Shown here piece by piece: positions 1 through 5,758 of a stretch of DNA of 5,816 nt. The notes under the pieces are model-generated. The model did no database searches, had not been told where the DNA came from, and saw nothing but the letters and a program-made list of their open reading frames with translations. The DNA comes from Candidatus Atribacteria bacterium (GTDB lineage Bacteria > Bipolaricaulota > Bipolaricaulia > UBA7950 > UBA9294). Both the position numbers and the translations under genes were made by a program. How positions within the stretch are numbered: position 1 is the first letter of the stretch; every line of letters starts with the position of its first letter. Location: the NCBI GenBank assembly GCA_004525685.1, contig SPBW01000133.1:1-5816 (forward strand), in the 5' to 3' direction.

Positions 1-282
1 AACAGCCCTCTCGCCCGTACTCTCCATCTTAGGTCCGTGACGCTGTTGGTGGCAACGGCAATGCTCCGCATTGCTTGGGAGAATGGCAGGTGCCATTCTC
101 CAGGCCCGTGCTCCGCATTGCTTGGGAGAATGGCAGGTGCCGTTCTCCAGGCCCGTGCTTCGCATTGCTTGGGAGAATGGCAGGTGCCGTTCTCCAGGCC
201 TTGGGTTCATGCTGCGCATGGTTTGGGAGAGCGGCAGAGGGCAGTTTCGTGCTAAGTCCTCAGAACACTGATCCCCAACCCC
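1..282. other. Non-coding left edge downstream of the first YwbE gene
   Basis: Apart from the 47-bp repeats I see no gene here. Short open frames exist on the plus strand only because the repeats lack stops. They have no Shine-Dalgarno sequence and no recognisable protein. The first 28 bases contain a pyrimidine-rich segment (8-28) that closely resembles 2147-2169. Confidence 0.6.
63..203 (+). repeat. Three tandem 47-bp repeats, each with a hairpin
   Basis: Three consecutive 47-bp units begin at 63, 110 and 157; the last three bases of the third diverge. They are nearly identical, and a decayed partial fourth copy follows from about 211 to 245. Each unit holds an inverted repeat: GGAGAATGGCA, a GG spacer, then TGCCATTCTCC in unit 1 (78-88 and 91-101; equivalents at 125-148 and 172-195). 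Units 2 and 3 carry A to G in the right arm, which leaves a U-G wobble if the plus strand is transcribed. The period is not a multiple of three and all frames across it read differently, so I regard it as non-coding. Function is unknown. Confidence 0.9.
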
Positions 283-483
283 TCATTCCTTCGATAAGAC
301 CTCCTTCACCCGGCCAACCTCTCCAGTTTCAAGGCGAACCTTAATTCCGTGCGGATGCGTCGGAGACTTGGTCAGAATGTCCTTAACAACACCTCTTGTA
401 AGGACGCCGCTGCGCTGGTCTTGCTTCTGTACAATCTGCACCTCTAAACCAGGGCTTATCTTGTTTCTTTCGATGCCACTCAT
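283..483 (-). CDS. ywbE: YwbE-family small protein, copy 1
   Basis: A 66-residue protein recognised as the YwbE family (DUF2196) of small bacterial proteins of unknown function. B. subtilis YwbE is about the same length. The family core is visible: ISPGLEVQIVQKQDQRSG near residues 9-26, RGVVKDILT near 30-38, then HPHGIKVRLETGEVGRVKEVL to near the end. This compact, beta-rich, basic domain looks like a small nucleic-acid-binding or SH3/KOW-type barrel, but that is inference. The ATG at 483 follows GGAAAGGA by a few bases. Reading further upstream in frame meets a TGA, so the start is secure. A paralogue at 1463-1663 differs at nine residues. The gene is divergent from the response regulator, 465 nt away. 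Its cellular role is unknown. Confidence 0.9.
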   Translation of the reverse strand: MSGIERNKISPGLEVQIVQKQDQRSGVLTRGVVKDILTKSPTHPHGIKVRLETGEVGRVKEVLSKE

Positions 484-538
484 CTTGTCCTTTCCGAGAA
501 AAACGTCACTGCCTGTCTTCAGTAATCACTCTGCCAAC
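484..538 (-). promoter_or_regulatory. Conserved leader of YwbE copy 1
   Basis: The 55 nt before this start align without gaps to 1664-1718 before the second YwbE gene (42 of 55 identical by my hand count). Similarity stops abruptly beyond the GTTGGCAG at the distal end. The shared stretch includes the ribosome site GGAAAGGA. In this copy it contains an in-frame stop, so it is not coding. It is either a retained untranslated leader or simply the extent of the duplication. I could not pick out a convincing -10/-35 pair. Confidence 0.55.
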
Positions 539-614
539 GCGGCAATCTTCACGACCACAGCCGTTCGCAGCATGGTGTGATTGAGCTCCCATACATCGGT
601 CCTCGCAAGCAGAG

Positions 615-635
615 GAATCGCGGAAAACGCGATTC
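615..635. promoter_or_regulatory. Perfect 8-bp hairpin, GAATCGCG/CGCGATTC
   Basis: The arms GAATCGCG (615-622) and CGCGATTC (628-635) are exact reverse complements around a 5-nt GAAAA loop. Neither strand shows a T-run after the stem, so it does not look like a simple terminator. It lies between two divergent genes and could be an operator or an untranslated-RNA structure. The role is unproven. Confidence 0.5.
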
Positions 636-935
636 GCGTCAAGCCCGCCTACCCAGCAACGCTCATGGTATCATCGAGGACTCTCGGCCACACCATCAGA
701 AGCAAGAACACAGACAAGAACTGATCTTCCGCCTCACATCACTCAGCAGAAAGAAGGCCGAAGAAACTTCAACAAGCGGTGCTGTGCTTGAGTCATGCAG
801 CGATTCAGAGAGACGATCCCAAAGAATACAGACCCGCCTAGGGTCACGAGTTGAGTACGATGTCCCCGGAACCCAAAAAAAGACTAGAGTTGTTCGAGTG
901 CCATTCAGAAGCCGGGTCGAAGATTCGGCATTCTC

Positions 936-944
936 GGGAGGGGG
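936..944 (+). promoter_or_regulatory. Ribosome binding site that fixes the response-regulator start
   Basis: The purine run GGGAGGGGG contains GGAGG seven bases before the ATG at 949. It marks 949 as the start rather than upstream in-frame codons, and matches the usual length of single-domain receivers. Confidence 0.8.
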
Positions 945-948
945 TAGC

Positions 949-1383
949 ATGCACAATCTAGAGAAGCTGCGCATCTTGGCCGTGGAAGACAATGTCGATG
1001 ATATCAAGGTCCTCAAGCGTGCAATACGAGACAGTGACGTAAAATGCGAGCTGTATTTCGCACACGATGGAGAAGAAGCGCTCGACGCGCTCGCACGAAG
1101 AGGTACGTTCGAAGCCATGCCTAGCCCAGACCTGATTCTGATGAACATCAATCTGCCAAAGATCGATGGATTGGAAGTCCTGAGCAGGATCAAGGAAGAC
1201 GAGCGCATTCGGAGGATCCCTGTCGTCGTACTTACGGTGTCAGAGCGAGAAGAGGACATGGTCAAGGCATACGACTGCGGAGCGGCTTCCTACATGGTCA
1301 AACCGATAGATCCTGAGGAGTTCAAGCGCCTCGCAGAAACCATCTCGTCATATTGGCACCTCGTGCGGAAGAGTCCAGAGTAG
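949..1383 (+). CDS. Single-domain response regulator (Rcp1/CheY-like) lacking the phospho-Asp
   Basis: A 144-residue stand-alone receiver domain with no output domain. The pattern is that of the Rcp1-type regulators usually partnered with phytochrome-like or hybrid sensor kinases: ILAVEDNVDD at the N-terminus (acidic pair E13-D14), LPKIDGLEVLSRIK in the middle, VVVLT with T96, and SYMVKP with K118. In the segment DLILMNINLP the position that normally holds the phosphorylated Asp is N66 (codon AAC; GAC would be Asp). The domain is otherwise intact, so this may be a phosphorylation-independent pseudo-receiver. No histidine kinase is in the window. The start at 949 has a strong ribosome site. 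The gene converges on YwbE copy 2, with a candidate terminator between them. An extended start at 577 was considered and rejected. Confidence 0.92.
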   Translation: MHNLEKLRILAVEDNVDDIKVLKRAIRDSDVKCELYFAHDGEEALDALARRGTFEAMPSPDLILMNINLPKIDGLEVLSRIKEDERIRRIPVVVLTVSEREEDMVKAYDCGAASYMVKPIDPEEFKRLAETISSYWHLVRKSPE

Positions 1384-1404
1384 GGCCTCAAGTTCAAGAT
1401 CCAC

Positions 1405-1436
1405 TCGGGATCGGACGATGCAGAGTCTGATCCTGA
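1405..1436 (+). terminator. Candidate terminator hairpin after the response regulator
   Basis: A 12-bp stem pairs 1405-1416 with 1425-1436 around an 8-nt loop, beginning 22 nt after the regulator's stop. Two pairs are G-U in the plus-strand transcript and would be A-C mismatches on the minus strand, which favours a plus-strand role. The following tract is only AGTCTTT, so the U-run is weak and intrinsic termination is uncertain. It sits between convergent genes, where a terminator is expected. Confidence 0.5.
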
Positions 1437-1462
1437 AGTCTTTGGCCGCAAGATCGATCTAC

Positions 1463-1663
1463 TCACTCCGTTGCTAGGACCTCCTTCACCCGGCCCACCT
1501 CGCCGGTCTCAAGGCGCACTTTGATCCCATGTGGGTGCGTCGGCAACTTCGTCAAGATGTCTTGGACAACGCCTCTTGCCAGGCGGCCACTACGCTGGTC
1601 CTGCTTTTGTACAATCTGCACCTCTGAACCAGGGCTTATCTTGTTCCTTTCCATCGCACTCAT
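1463..1663 (-). CDS. ywbE: YwbE-family small protein, copy 2
   Basis: A 66-residue YwbE/DUF2196 protein, 57 of 66 residues identical to the copy at 283-483. The whole core from ISPG to GRVKEVL is retained. Most substitutions fall in the first third and at the extreme C-terminus, so both copies look functional. The frame remains open upstream to a TTG at 1717. I chose the ATG at 1663 because it is preceded by GGAAAGGA, gives the same length as copy 1, and the region upstream is the shared non-coding leader, which contains a stop in copy 1. It is transcribed toward the convergent response regulator. The DUF5661 gene lies 155 nt upstream on the same strand, so co-transcription is possible but not shown. 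Function is unknown. Confidence 0.9.
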   Translation of the reverse strand: MSAMERNKISPGSEVQIVQKQDQRSGRLARGVVQDILTKLPTHPHGIKVRLETGEVGRVKEVLATE

Positions 1664-1718
1664 CTGATCCTTTCCTAGAAGCGCGTCGCTGCCTATCTTC
1701 GATAATCGACCTGCCAAC
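1664..1718 (-). promoter_or_regulatory. Conserved leader of YwbE copy 2
   Basis: The counterpart of 484-538, with the same spacing to the start codon and no indels. The best-kept blocks are the ribosome site GGAAAGGA, the GGCAG block, and GTTGGCAG at the distal edge. Confidence 0.55.
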
Positions 1719-1818
1719 CTTGGGCTTCAGGTGCGGTCACCAAGCAGGCGCAGTGCGCGCCCCGCAGTCGCCGCGACAGCCATGACCGCGAGCTGCAACC
1801 AAGGGCTAGATAGCTCGT

Positions 1819-2079
1819 CTATATCTTACCTTCAGCCTCTGCTTCCATGCGATCCAGGCGAGAGTAATAGTCGGGGATCTCCTTCAAGTGCGCCCAGGCA
1901 ATCTTGCCCGTCATCGTAGGATCATCGTTTGTGACATTCGTCTCGGAATCGTGAACACCATGTTCATACTCAACTTCGATGCCTCGCCTGAATTGATCGA
2001 GATCAATTCTATCCCAATCGATTTCGAGTGTCTTCCCAATAGCACGAGCTTCGGCCAAGCTTACGTTTCGCTTGCTCAT
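1819..2079 (-). CDS. DUF5661-type small protein of unknown function
   Basis: An 86-residue protein starting MSKRNVSLAEAR. The layout is that of a small uncharacterised family I take to be DUF5661. It has an N-terminal helix (NVSLAEARAIGKTL), then IDWDRIDLDQFRRGIEVEYEHG. It ends with a TNVTNDDPTMTGKIAWAHLKEIPDYYSRLDRME signature, rich in acidic and aromatic residues. No signal peptide, membrane segment or catalytic motif is visible, so it is probably cytosolic. The start at 2079 follows AGGAGG by seven bases; an open extension to 2139 has no such support and reads as low-complexity. The family is often annotated next to unrelated genes, and I assign no function. It could share a transcript with YwbE copy 2 downstream. 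Confidence 0.8.
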   Translation of the reverse strand: MSKRNVSLAEARAIGKTLEIDWDRIDLDQFRRGIEVEYEHGVHDSETNVTNDDPTMTGKIAWAHLKEIPDYYSRLDRMEAEAEGKI

Positions 2080-2101
2080 CTCTCCGCCTCCTCTACAACC
2101 A

Positions 2102-2137
2102 GCTAGCCATGAATAGTGTGCGGCGGTGCCCGCTAGC
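2102..2137. promoter_or_regulatory. Two GCTAGC palindromes 30 bp apart upstream of the DUF5661 gene
   Basis: Identical 6-bp palindromes at 2102-2107 and 2132-2137 lie 23-58 nt upstream of the ATG on its minus-strand promoter side. A 30-bp spacing is about three helical turns, as for paired operator sites. Six-base palindromes also occur by chance, so this is a weak candidate. Confidence 0.3.
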
Positions 2138-2304
2138 ACCTACACGCTCTCCGCCCGGTTCTCTCCATCGTGGCCGTTCTTCTTCATCCCTCTGTTTCTC
2201 TCACAGTGCCCGGTGAACTCAGCCAAGGCGAGCTTGCCGTTGCATGGCATCCTACAGCCATGGTGTTCCTGGACCGAAATAGGAAACGTGCGTGGCCAGG
2301 CATT

Positions 2305-2387
2305 ACTCCCCGCGGATGGGGGAGTCCTACGTGCGATGAATCGAGCGATTCATCCGCGACACGGCGGGGAAGTGGATTCATCCGCGA
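2305..2387. repeat. Cluster of inverted and direct repeats (GATTCATCCGCGA)
   Basis: The 13-mer GATTCATCCGCGA occurs at 2347-2359 and 2375-2387, 28 bp apart. A perfect 9-bp stem joins GATGAATCG (2335-2343) to CGATTCATC (2346-2354). A second stem joins ACTCCCC (2305-2311) to GGGGAGT (2319-2325). CGCGGATG (2311-2318) is also complementary to CATCCGCG at 2351-2358 and 2379-2386, so alternative pairings compete. It looks like a degenerate intergenic repeat element; no function is known. Confidence 0.7.
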
Positions 2388-2503
2388 GACATGACAGCGG
2401 CCGTCTTCGGAGTGCGTTCTTGCCAGCAAATGCACACCATAAAGTCTGGCTCTGAACAGGACAATTCAAGAGAGAGTCCTGACCCCGAAGTGAAAAGCGC
2501 GGG

Positions 2504-3430
2504 CTAGGGACCCAAGAAATCCTCAAGCCCTGTGTGTTCAAATCCTTCGATGGAACGCTTGCGCGCCAGTTTCAGGAAGGCGGTAGTGACTGTGGTGTGC
2601 GGGTGTGACCATCCCAGCTTTCGAGCATAGGTTCGGTTCTCCCAAGCAAGTTTCAAGGGCACAAGGCGCATGGCGCGTTCGAGACCGTCGCGAGTCCCCC
2701 ATGGCAGATTCTCAAGGTACGCTTCACATACAGGGTTCACAGCCGACTGCTCACGGGCTTCGCCAAGAAGTCGATCAAGACTGAAGAAAGGACAGCCGAC
2801 AGTCGCTTCTTCCCAGTCAAGAAGGATGATATTGCCTTTTTGTTGCACCATTGCGTTGGAGGCGTTGACATCCGGGTGATCCAGAGAAAGGGGGAACTCA
2901 GCCAACACTCTCGCATCGAGTCGGAGAGCAGACTCAGCCTTTTGAAGCCATTGCACGAGCTCGATTGGCTGGTCCGAAAGATCGTCCTCAAGCAGCAGGT
3001 TCACGATTTCTTGCACGGGTAATGCTGGCAGGCCGGAGAGATCCAACCTCGATGCAGAAGCTTGCACACGAGCAAGTTGGCCAGCGACAGCCACAAGTGC
3101 CTCCGGCGTGCCCAACTCTTCTGCAGTCACTCCCGGCAAGAACTCAAAGAGGGTCAAGTGTTGGCCATCGAGCTCAGCGTGTGCGATGAGTCTTGGTGCG
3201 GCTGTGGGCTCAATGAGTCTCAGGACATTGTGCACGTCCACGACCTGGGGGAACAGAGGCGTATAGGCTACCTTGAGTACGACACTCCCGAAACGCGCTG
3301 TAACGCCCCAGTTTTTGATCCGCAGGATTTCAGGCGTTTCCTCACTGTGATCGCACACAGAAGCCATCCACTCCTTGGCGGCGGCTAGAGGGATGCGATC
3401 CTCGGGCCAATCAGCTCTCGTTGTTGTCAC
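2504..3430 (-). CDS. Aminoglycoside phosphotransferase/choline kinase-fold kinase
   Basis: A 308-residue protein of the APH/choline kinase superfamily, which transfers ATP phosphate to small molecules such as aminoglycosides, choline, ethanolamine, homoserine or methylthioribose. The N-lobe has a beta-rich stretch with the probable ATP lysine K53 in VVLKV. LFEFLPG (94-100) fits the hinge. The catalytic loop is HPDVNASN, giving H185, D187 and N192 (Brenner motif HxDxxxxN). LLDWEEA supplies the metal-binding D205. All key residues are present, so it should be active; the substrate cannot be read from sequence. No signal peptide or membrane segment is seen. The start is GTG at 3430, with GGGAG about seven bases before it. 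It lies 421 nt downstream of the decarboxylase gene on the same strand. Calling it an antibiotic-resistance gene is not justified. Confidence 0.9.
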   Translation of the reverse strand: MTTTRADWPEDRIPLAAAKEWMASVCDHSEETPEILRIKNWGVTARFGSVVLKVAYTPLFPQVVDVHNVLRLIEPTAAPRLIAHAELDGQHLTLFEFLPGVTAEELGTPEALVAVAGQLARVQASASRLDLSGLPALPVQEIVNLLLEDDLSDQPIELVQWLQKAESALRLDARVLAEFPLSLDHPDVNASNAMVQQKGNIILLDWEEATVGCPFFSLDRLLGEAREQSAVNPVCEAYLENLPWGTRDGLERAMRLVPLKLAWENRTYARKLGWSHPHTTVTTAFLKLARKRSIEGFEHTGLEDFLGP

Positions 3431-3851
3431 GCAGGTACTCCCTTCATCGATGGGAACCGAGACTTCCCACTTGAACTCCCCATTAGAGGTGGGCTGATGT
3501 TGGCATTATCTGTTCTCGTCAACCCGTTTGGCAATTCCATCGCGACTGATCGACACGACCGACCAGTATCTTAGCCCGACGTTGGAACCATCATGACAAG
3601 CAGAATCTTGAGAATAGGAATCTGTACTCTCTCGATCACTCAAGAATAAAGGCCCAAATCCGGTCACTTGTCCGGTGCCGCCAATCTGGCTATGCCCCGA
3701 GTAATATCGTCCGCCGGTACCGAATTCATGTACTGGTGAGCATCTGATGCCGTGGGTCCACCTATGTCTGCATCTTTCCAAGGCACTCAACGCTGGCTCG
3801 TTTGCGTCCGTACGTGCTTGCATCGTCGAGCCCTCGGCCGGTGCGCCTCAC
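3431..3851. other. 421-nt spacer between the decarboxylase and the kinase
   Basis: No gene is confidently supported. One minus-strand frame is open from 3823 to 3506 (105 codons), beginning 28 nt after the decarboxylase stop. It has only a poor ribosome site, is rich in Ser/Gly/Arg/His, and matches no family I recognise. It is either non-coding or an orphan. No strong terminator hairpin was found after the decarboxylase. Confidence 0.5.
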
Positions 3852-5279
3852 CTATCCCTCAGCCTCATCGGTCTTCGACCAGGCGATGATGCTGCCCATC
3901 GGTGTAGGTTTCGGATCGCCCTGGTGTTCCTCTGCGTTGATCGCCCAATCCGCGAGACGCACACGGCCTGGTTGGAAGACCATGATGTGTGTCGAGCCGC
4001 CGAACTCGAAATGGCCAATCTCGGTGTCCCGCATGATGGCGATCGGCCGATCGCCCTCACCGACAGTGAATGCCGGCTCGATGTGGCAGGTCGACACTTC
4101 AACCATCCCGATGCAGATGAGCGCGACGTAGCCGCACGAGTCGTGCTCGAAGATGAAGATAGCACGGGCAGCAACATGACCGAGATACGGCTGCGACTCA
4201 GTGCCCTCCCAAGAGCCTGGCTCCTCCCCTTGCCCTGGGCGCTGTGCGAAGTACGTTCCCGGTTGCAGCCAGGAACGAACAAGCCGGCCGGTGAGCGGCG
4301 AGTGCCAACGATGGAAGTGTGTCGCGGACAGGAAGCCCTGGTAGATTTGCCCATCTACGAAGCGCTGTGCCCACTCCTTCTGCCCCCCGAAGAGGTCGAG
4401 CAGAGAGTAGTTGACATCTTTGACCCAGAACTTGGTTTCAAGCCAGATGTCGTCCTCGTATGCCCACGGTGTGGTCTCACATCCAATGTTGACACACATT
4501 CGCGGATCACCTTTGAACGGCCGCGCATCCTTCGCGAACCTCCGAAGGAAGAAGTCGTTCCACGAGTCATAGCCATATCCCGGCAGCGTGCGGTCGTAGA
4601 CCATGTCATCCCACACACCAGCTTCCCATGCGGCGTGAGAGATCCACGATCCTTCTTTCTCGGGAGCGTCGATGTCAAGCTTGTCGAGCGAATCGCTGGC
4701 TTTGAGGAACGTGTTCCACGCATTGAGCACCTTTCTGAAGTAAAGGTTGAACGTCGCGTCATGGAACAGCGCGACGCCGGCATCGGTAGCCATCGAGATC
4801 GCGAGAAAGCCGTTCATCGGAGTGCCGACCATCGCCGCTTTGTTGAAGGATGGTGAGGTGGTGATGATCTCATTGAGGATCTCGAAGAAGCTGTCGTAGC
4901 CTTCAATCCACACGACGTCGCCGTCCTTGCCCTTGATCTCTTCCTTGGTCTTCTCGTCAAGCGTCTGTGCAAAGGCATTGGCCTGGTCAATCATCGCCAC
5001 AACCCACATGCGGTACACACTGTTAGTTGTCACCCACGTCTTGAAGTCGCGCAACTCTTGCCGCATCGGCGTAAGCGTGCCGGCCTCTCTCTTGGCGGCG
5101 ATGGCATCGCGAAGCGGAACAAGGAACTTGGCTGTCGCCCATACGCGATTGGGAACCCAGAAGCCCATCTGGATCGGGCCTGCCTTCTTGAGCGTGAGTA
5201 AGTCTGATGACGTTCCTTCGATGCGAACCTTGTTCGGAAGTTGGTCTGCATTTGGCGTCCGCTGATCAGGTTGAGTCAT
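3852..5279 (-). CDS. Pyruvoyl-dependent decarboxylase, phosphatidylserine decarboxylase superfamily (PsiD-like)
   Basis: A 475-residue protein, much longer than the roughly 320 residues of E. coli Psd. An N-terminal alpha-helical domain (about 45-190) matches the domain that precedes the catalytic part in the PsiD-type branch. The catalytic domain runs from YDSWNDFFLRRF (237-248) to about 465. THFHRWHSP contains H323 and H326, aligning with the HRxH catalytic histidines of Psd. FGGST (426-430) replaces the LGST self-cleavage motif. By family analogy, cleavage between G428 and S429 would give a 47-residue alpha chain with an N-terminal pyruvoyl group. No membrane anchor or signal peptide is seen, so a soluble amino-acid decarboxylase is as likely as a lipid enzyme. 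Fungal L-tryptophan decarboxylase PsiD is the best-known relative, but the substrate here is not assigned. The ATG at 5279 is preceded by AAAGGAG. Confidence 0.9.
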   Translation of the reverse strand: MTQPDQRTPNADQLPNKVRIEGTSSDLLTLKKAGPIQMGFWVPNRVWATAKFLVPLRDAIAAKREAGTLTPMRQELRDFKTWVTTNSVYRMWVVAMIDQANAFAQTLDEKTKEEIKGKDGDVVWIEGYDSFFEILNEIITTSPSFNKAAMVGTPMNGFLAISMATDAGVALFHDATFNLYFRKVLNAWNTFLKASDSLDKLDIDAPEKEGSWISHAAWEAGVWDDMVYDRTLPGYGYDSWNDFFLRRFAKDARPFKGDPRMCVNIGCETTPWAYEDDIWLETKFWVKDVNYSLLDLFGGQKEWAQRFVDGQIYQGFLSATHFHRWHSPLTGRLVRSWLQPGTYFAQRPGQGEEPGSWEGTESQPYLGHVAARAIFIFEHDSCGYVALICIGMVEVSTCHIEPAFTVGEGDRPIAIMRDTEIGHFEFGGSTHIMVFQPGRVRLADWAINAEEHQGDPKPTPMGSIIAWSKTDEAEG

Positions 5280-5301
5280 GGTTCACTCCTTTGATCCACG
5301 T

Positions 5302-5330
5302 GGGGACCGACTCCCCTGCGACCTGGGGAG
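5302..5330 (-). promoter_or_regulatory. Mutually exclusive hairpins in the decarboxylase leader
   Basis: CTCCCC (5311-5316) can pair with GGGGAG (5325-5330). The same strand segment TCCCC (5312-5316) can instead pair with GGGGA (5302-5306). Both lie just upstream of the ribosome site (5286-5292, minus strand). They could modulate translation start, but no known riboswitch class is recognised and the stems are short. Confidence 0.35.
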
Positions 5331-5758
5331 CCTCTGTTCCATACAACAATCCGCCTCAAGGCCGTGACTCGGAGCCGCCCGCTCGTACCCTGCCCGCTCG
5401 ACACGAGCAGACGCATCCGCTTCGGTCCAGGATTTGGTGCGAAGCTGCCGCGCCGACTCACGGTCTCTTCCTTCCCGCCACCAACGCCGTTCTAGGCCAC
5501 GTGCTGTGTTCACTCTTGCGCTTTCCGACCCTTTCTCTTCTTTTCTCCTATTGACATTACTGTCTTTCCGCGCATCCTACTGCCAAGGATCCCATTCATC
5601 AACCCCGCACGGCGCCTGACGACACTCAATCGGGGGGCACATATCCTATTTCCTGATGTCTCCGATTCTCAAGCTCTCGTGTTTCTTCCTCACACCCTGT
5701 GCTCTTGGAGCTATCACCTAAAGACGCTTCGACTGCGCAGGGCGGGTAGAAGGCCGAC

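Larger units (their letters stand above)
484..948. other. Divergent spacer between YwbE copy 1 and the response regulator
   Basis: No gene is supported here. The response-regulator reading frame stays open back to 577. The encoded extension, however, is an Arg/Ser/Gln-rich stretch with no domain character, and a strong ribosome site sits at 936-944. The spacer holds a perfect 8-bp stem (615-622 with 628-635) and the YwbE leader at its left end. It should carry the promoters of both divergent genes, but I cannot point to clear boxes. Confidence 0.5.
2080..2503. other. 424-nt spacer with several inverted and direct repeats
   Basis: No gene is supported. Open frames on both strands change character over the repeats and lack ribosome sites. 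Near the DUF5661 start it holds AGGAGG and two GCTAGC palindromes (2102-2107 and 2132-2137). Toward the kinase it holds a cluster of hairpins and direct repeats (2305-2387). Confidence 0.55.

Noticed and set aside
577..948. N-terminal extension of the response regulator
   Set aside because: Residues are low-complexity and match no domain. A strong ribosome site at 936-944 and normal receiver length support the start at 949.
1664..1717. 18-residue N-terminal extension of YwbE copy 2 from a TTG
   Set aside because: The equivalent stretch in copy 1 contains a stop, and a better ribosome site precedes the ATG at 1663.
3716..3727. Adjacent GGTACC and GAATTC sites resembling a cloning polylinker
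   Set aside because: Only two sites are present, the flanking sequence is not vector-like, and this is compatible with chance.
3506..3823. 105-codon minus-strand open frame after the decarboxylase
   Set aside because: Poor ribosome site, unusual composition and no recognised family. It cannot be excluded as an orphan gene but is not supportable.
484..3851. Integron gene-cassette array suggested by single genes in the same orientation
   Set aside because: No paired attC core sites (GTTRRRY/RYYYAAC) at cassette boundaries. The one GCCCAAC noticed lies inside the kinase gene, and the spacers are too long.
3747..4856. 369-codon plus-strand open frame
   Set aside because: It lies almost wholly antisense to the decarboxylase, whose motifs and ribosome site are clear. 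Its own translation has no recognisable domain.
5283..5513. Arg-rich minus-strand open frame upstream of the decarboxylase
   Set aside because: No ribosome site, biased composition, and it runs into the decarboxylase's own ribosome-site region.
5551..5579. TTGACA as a plus-strand promoter -35 box
   Set aside because: No acceptable -10 at 16-18 bp and no downstream plus-strand gene in the window.
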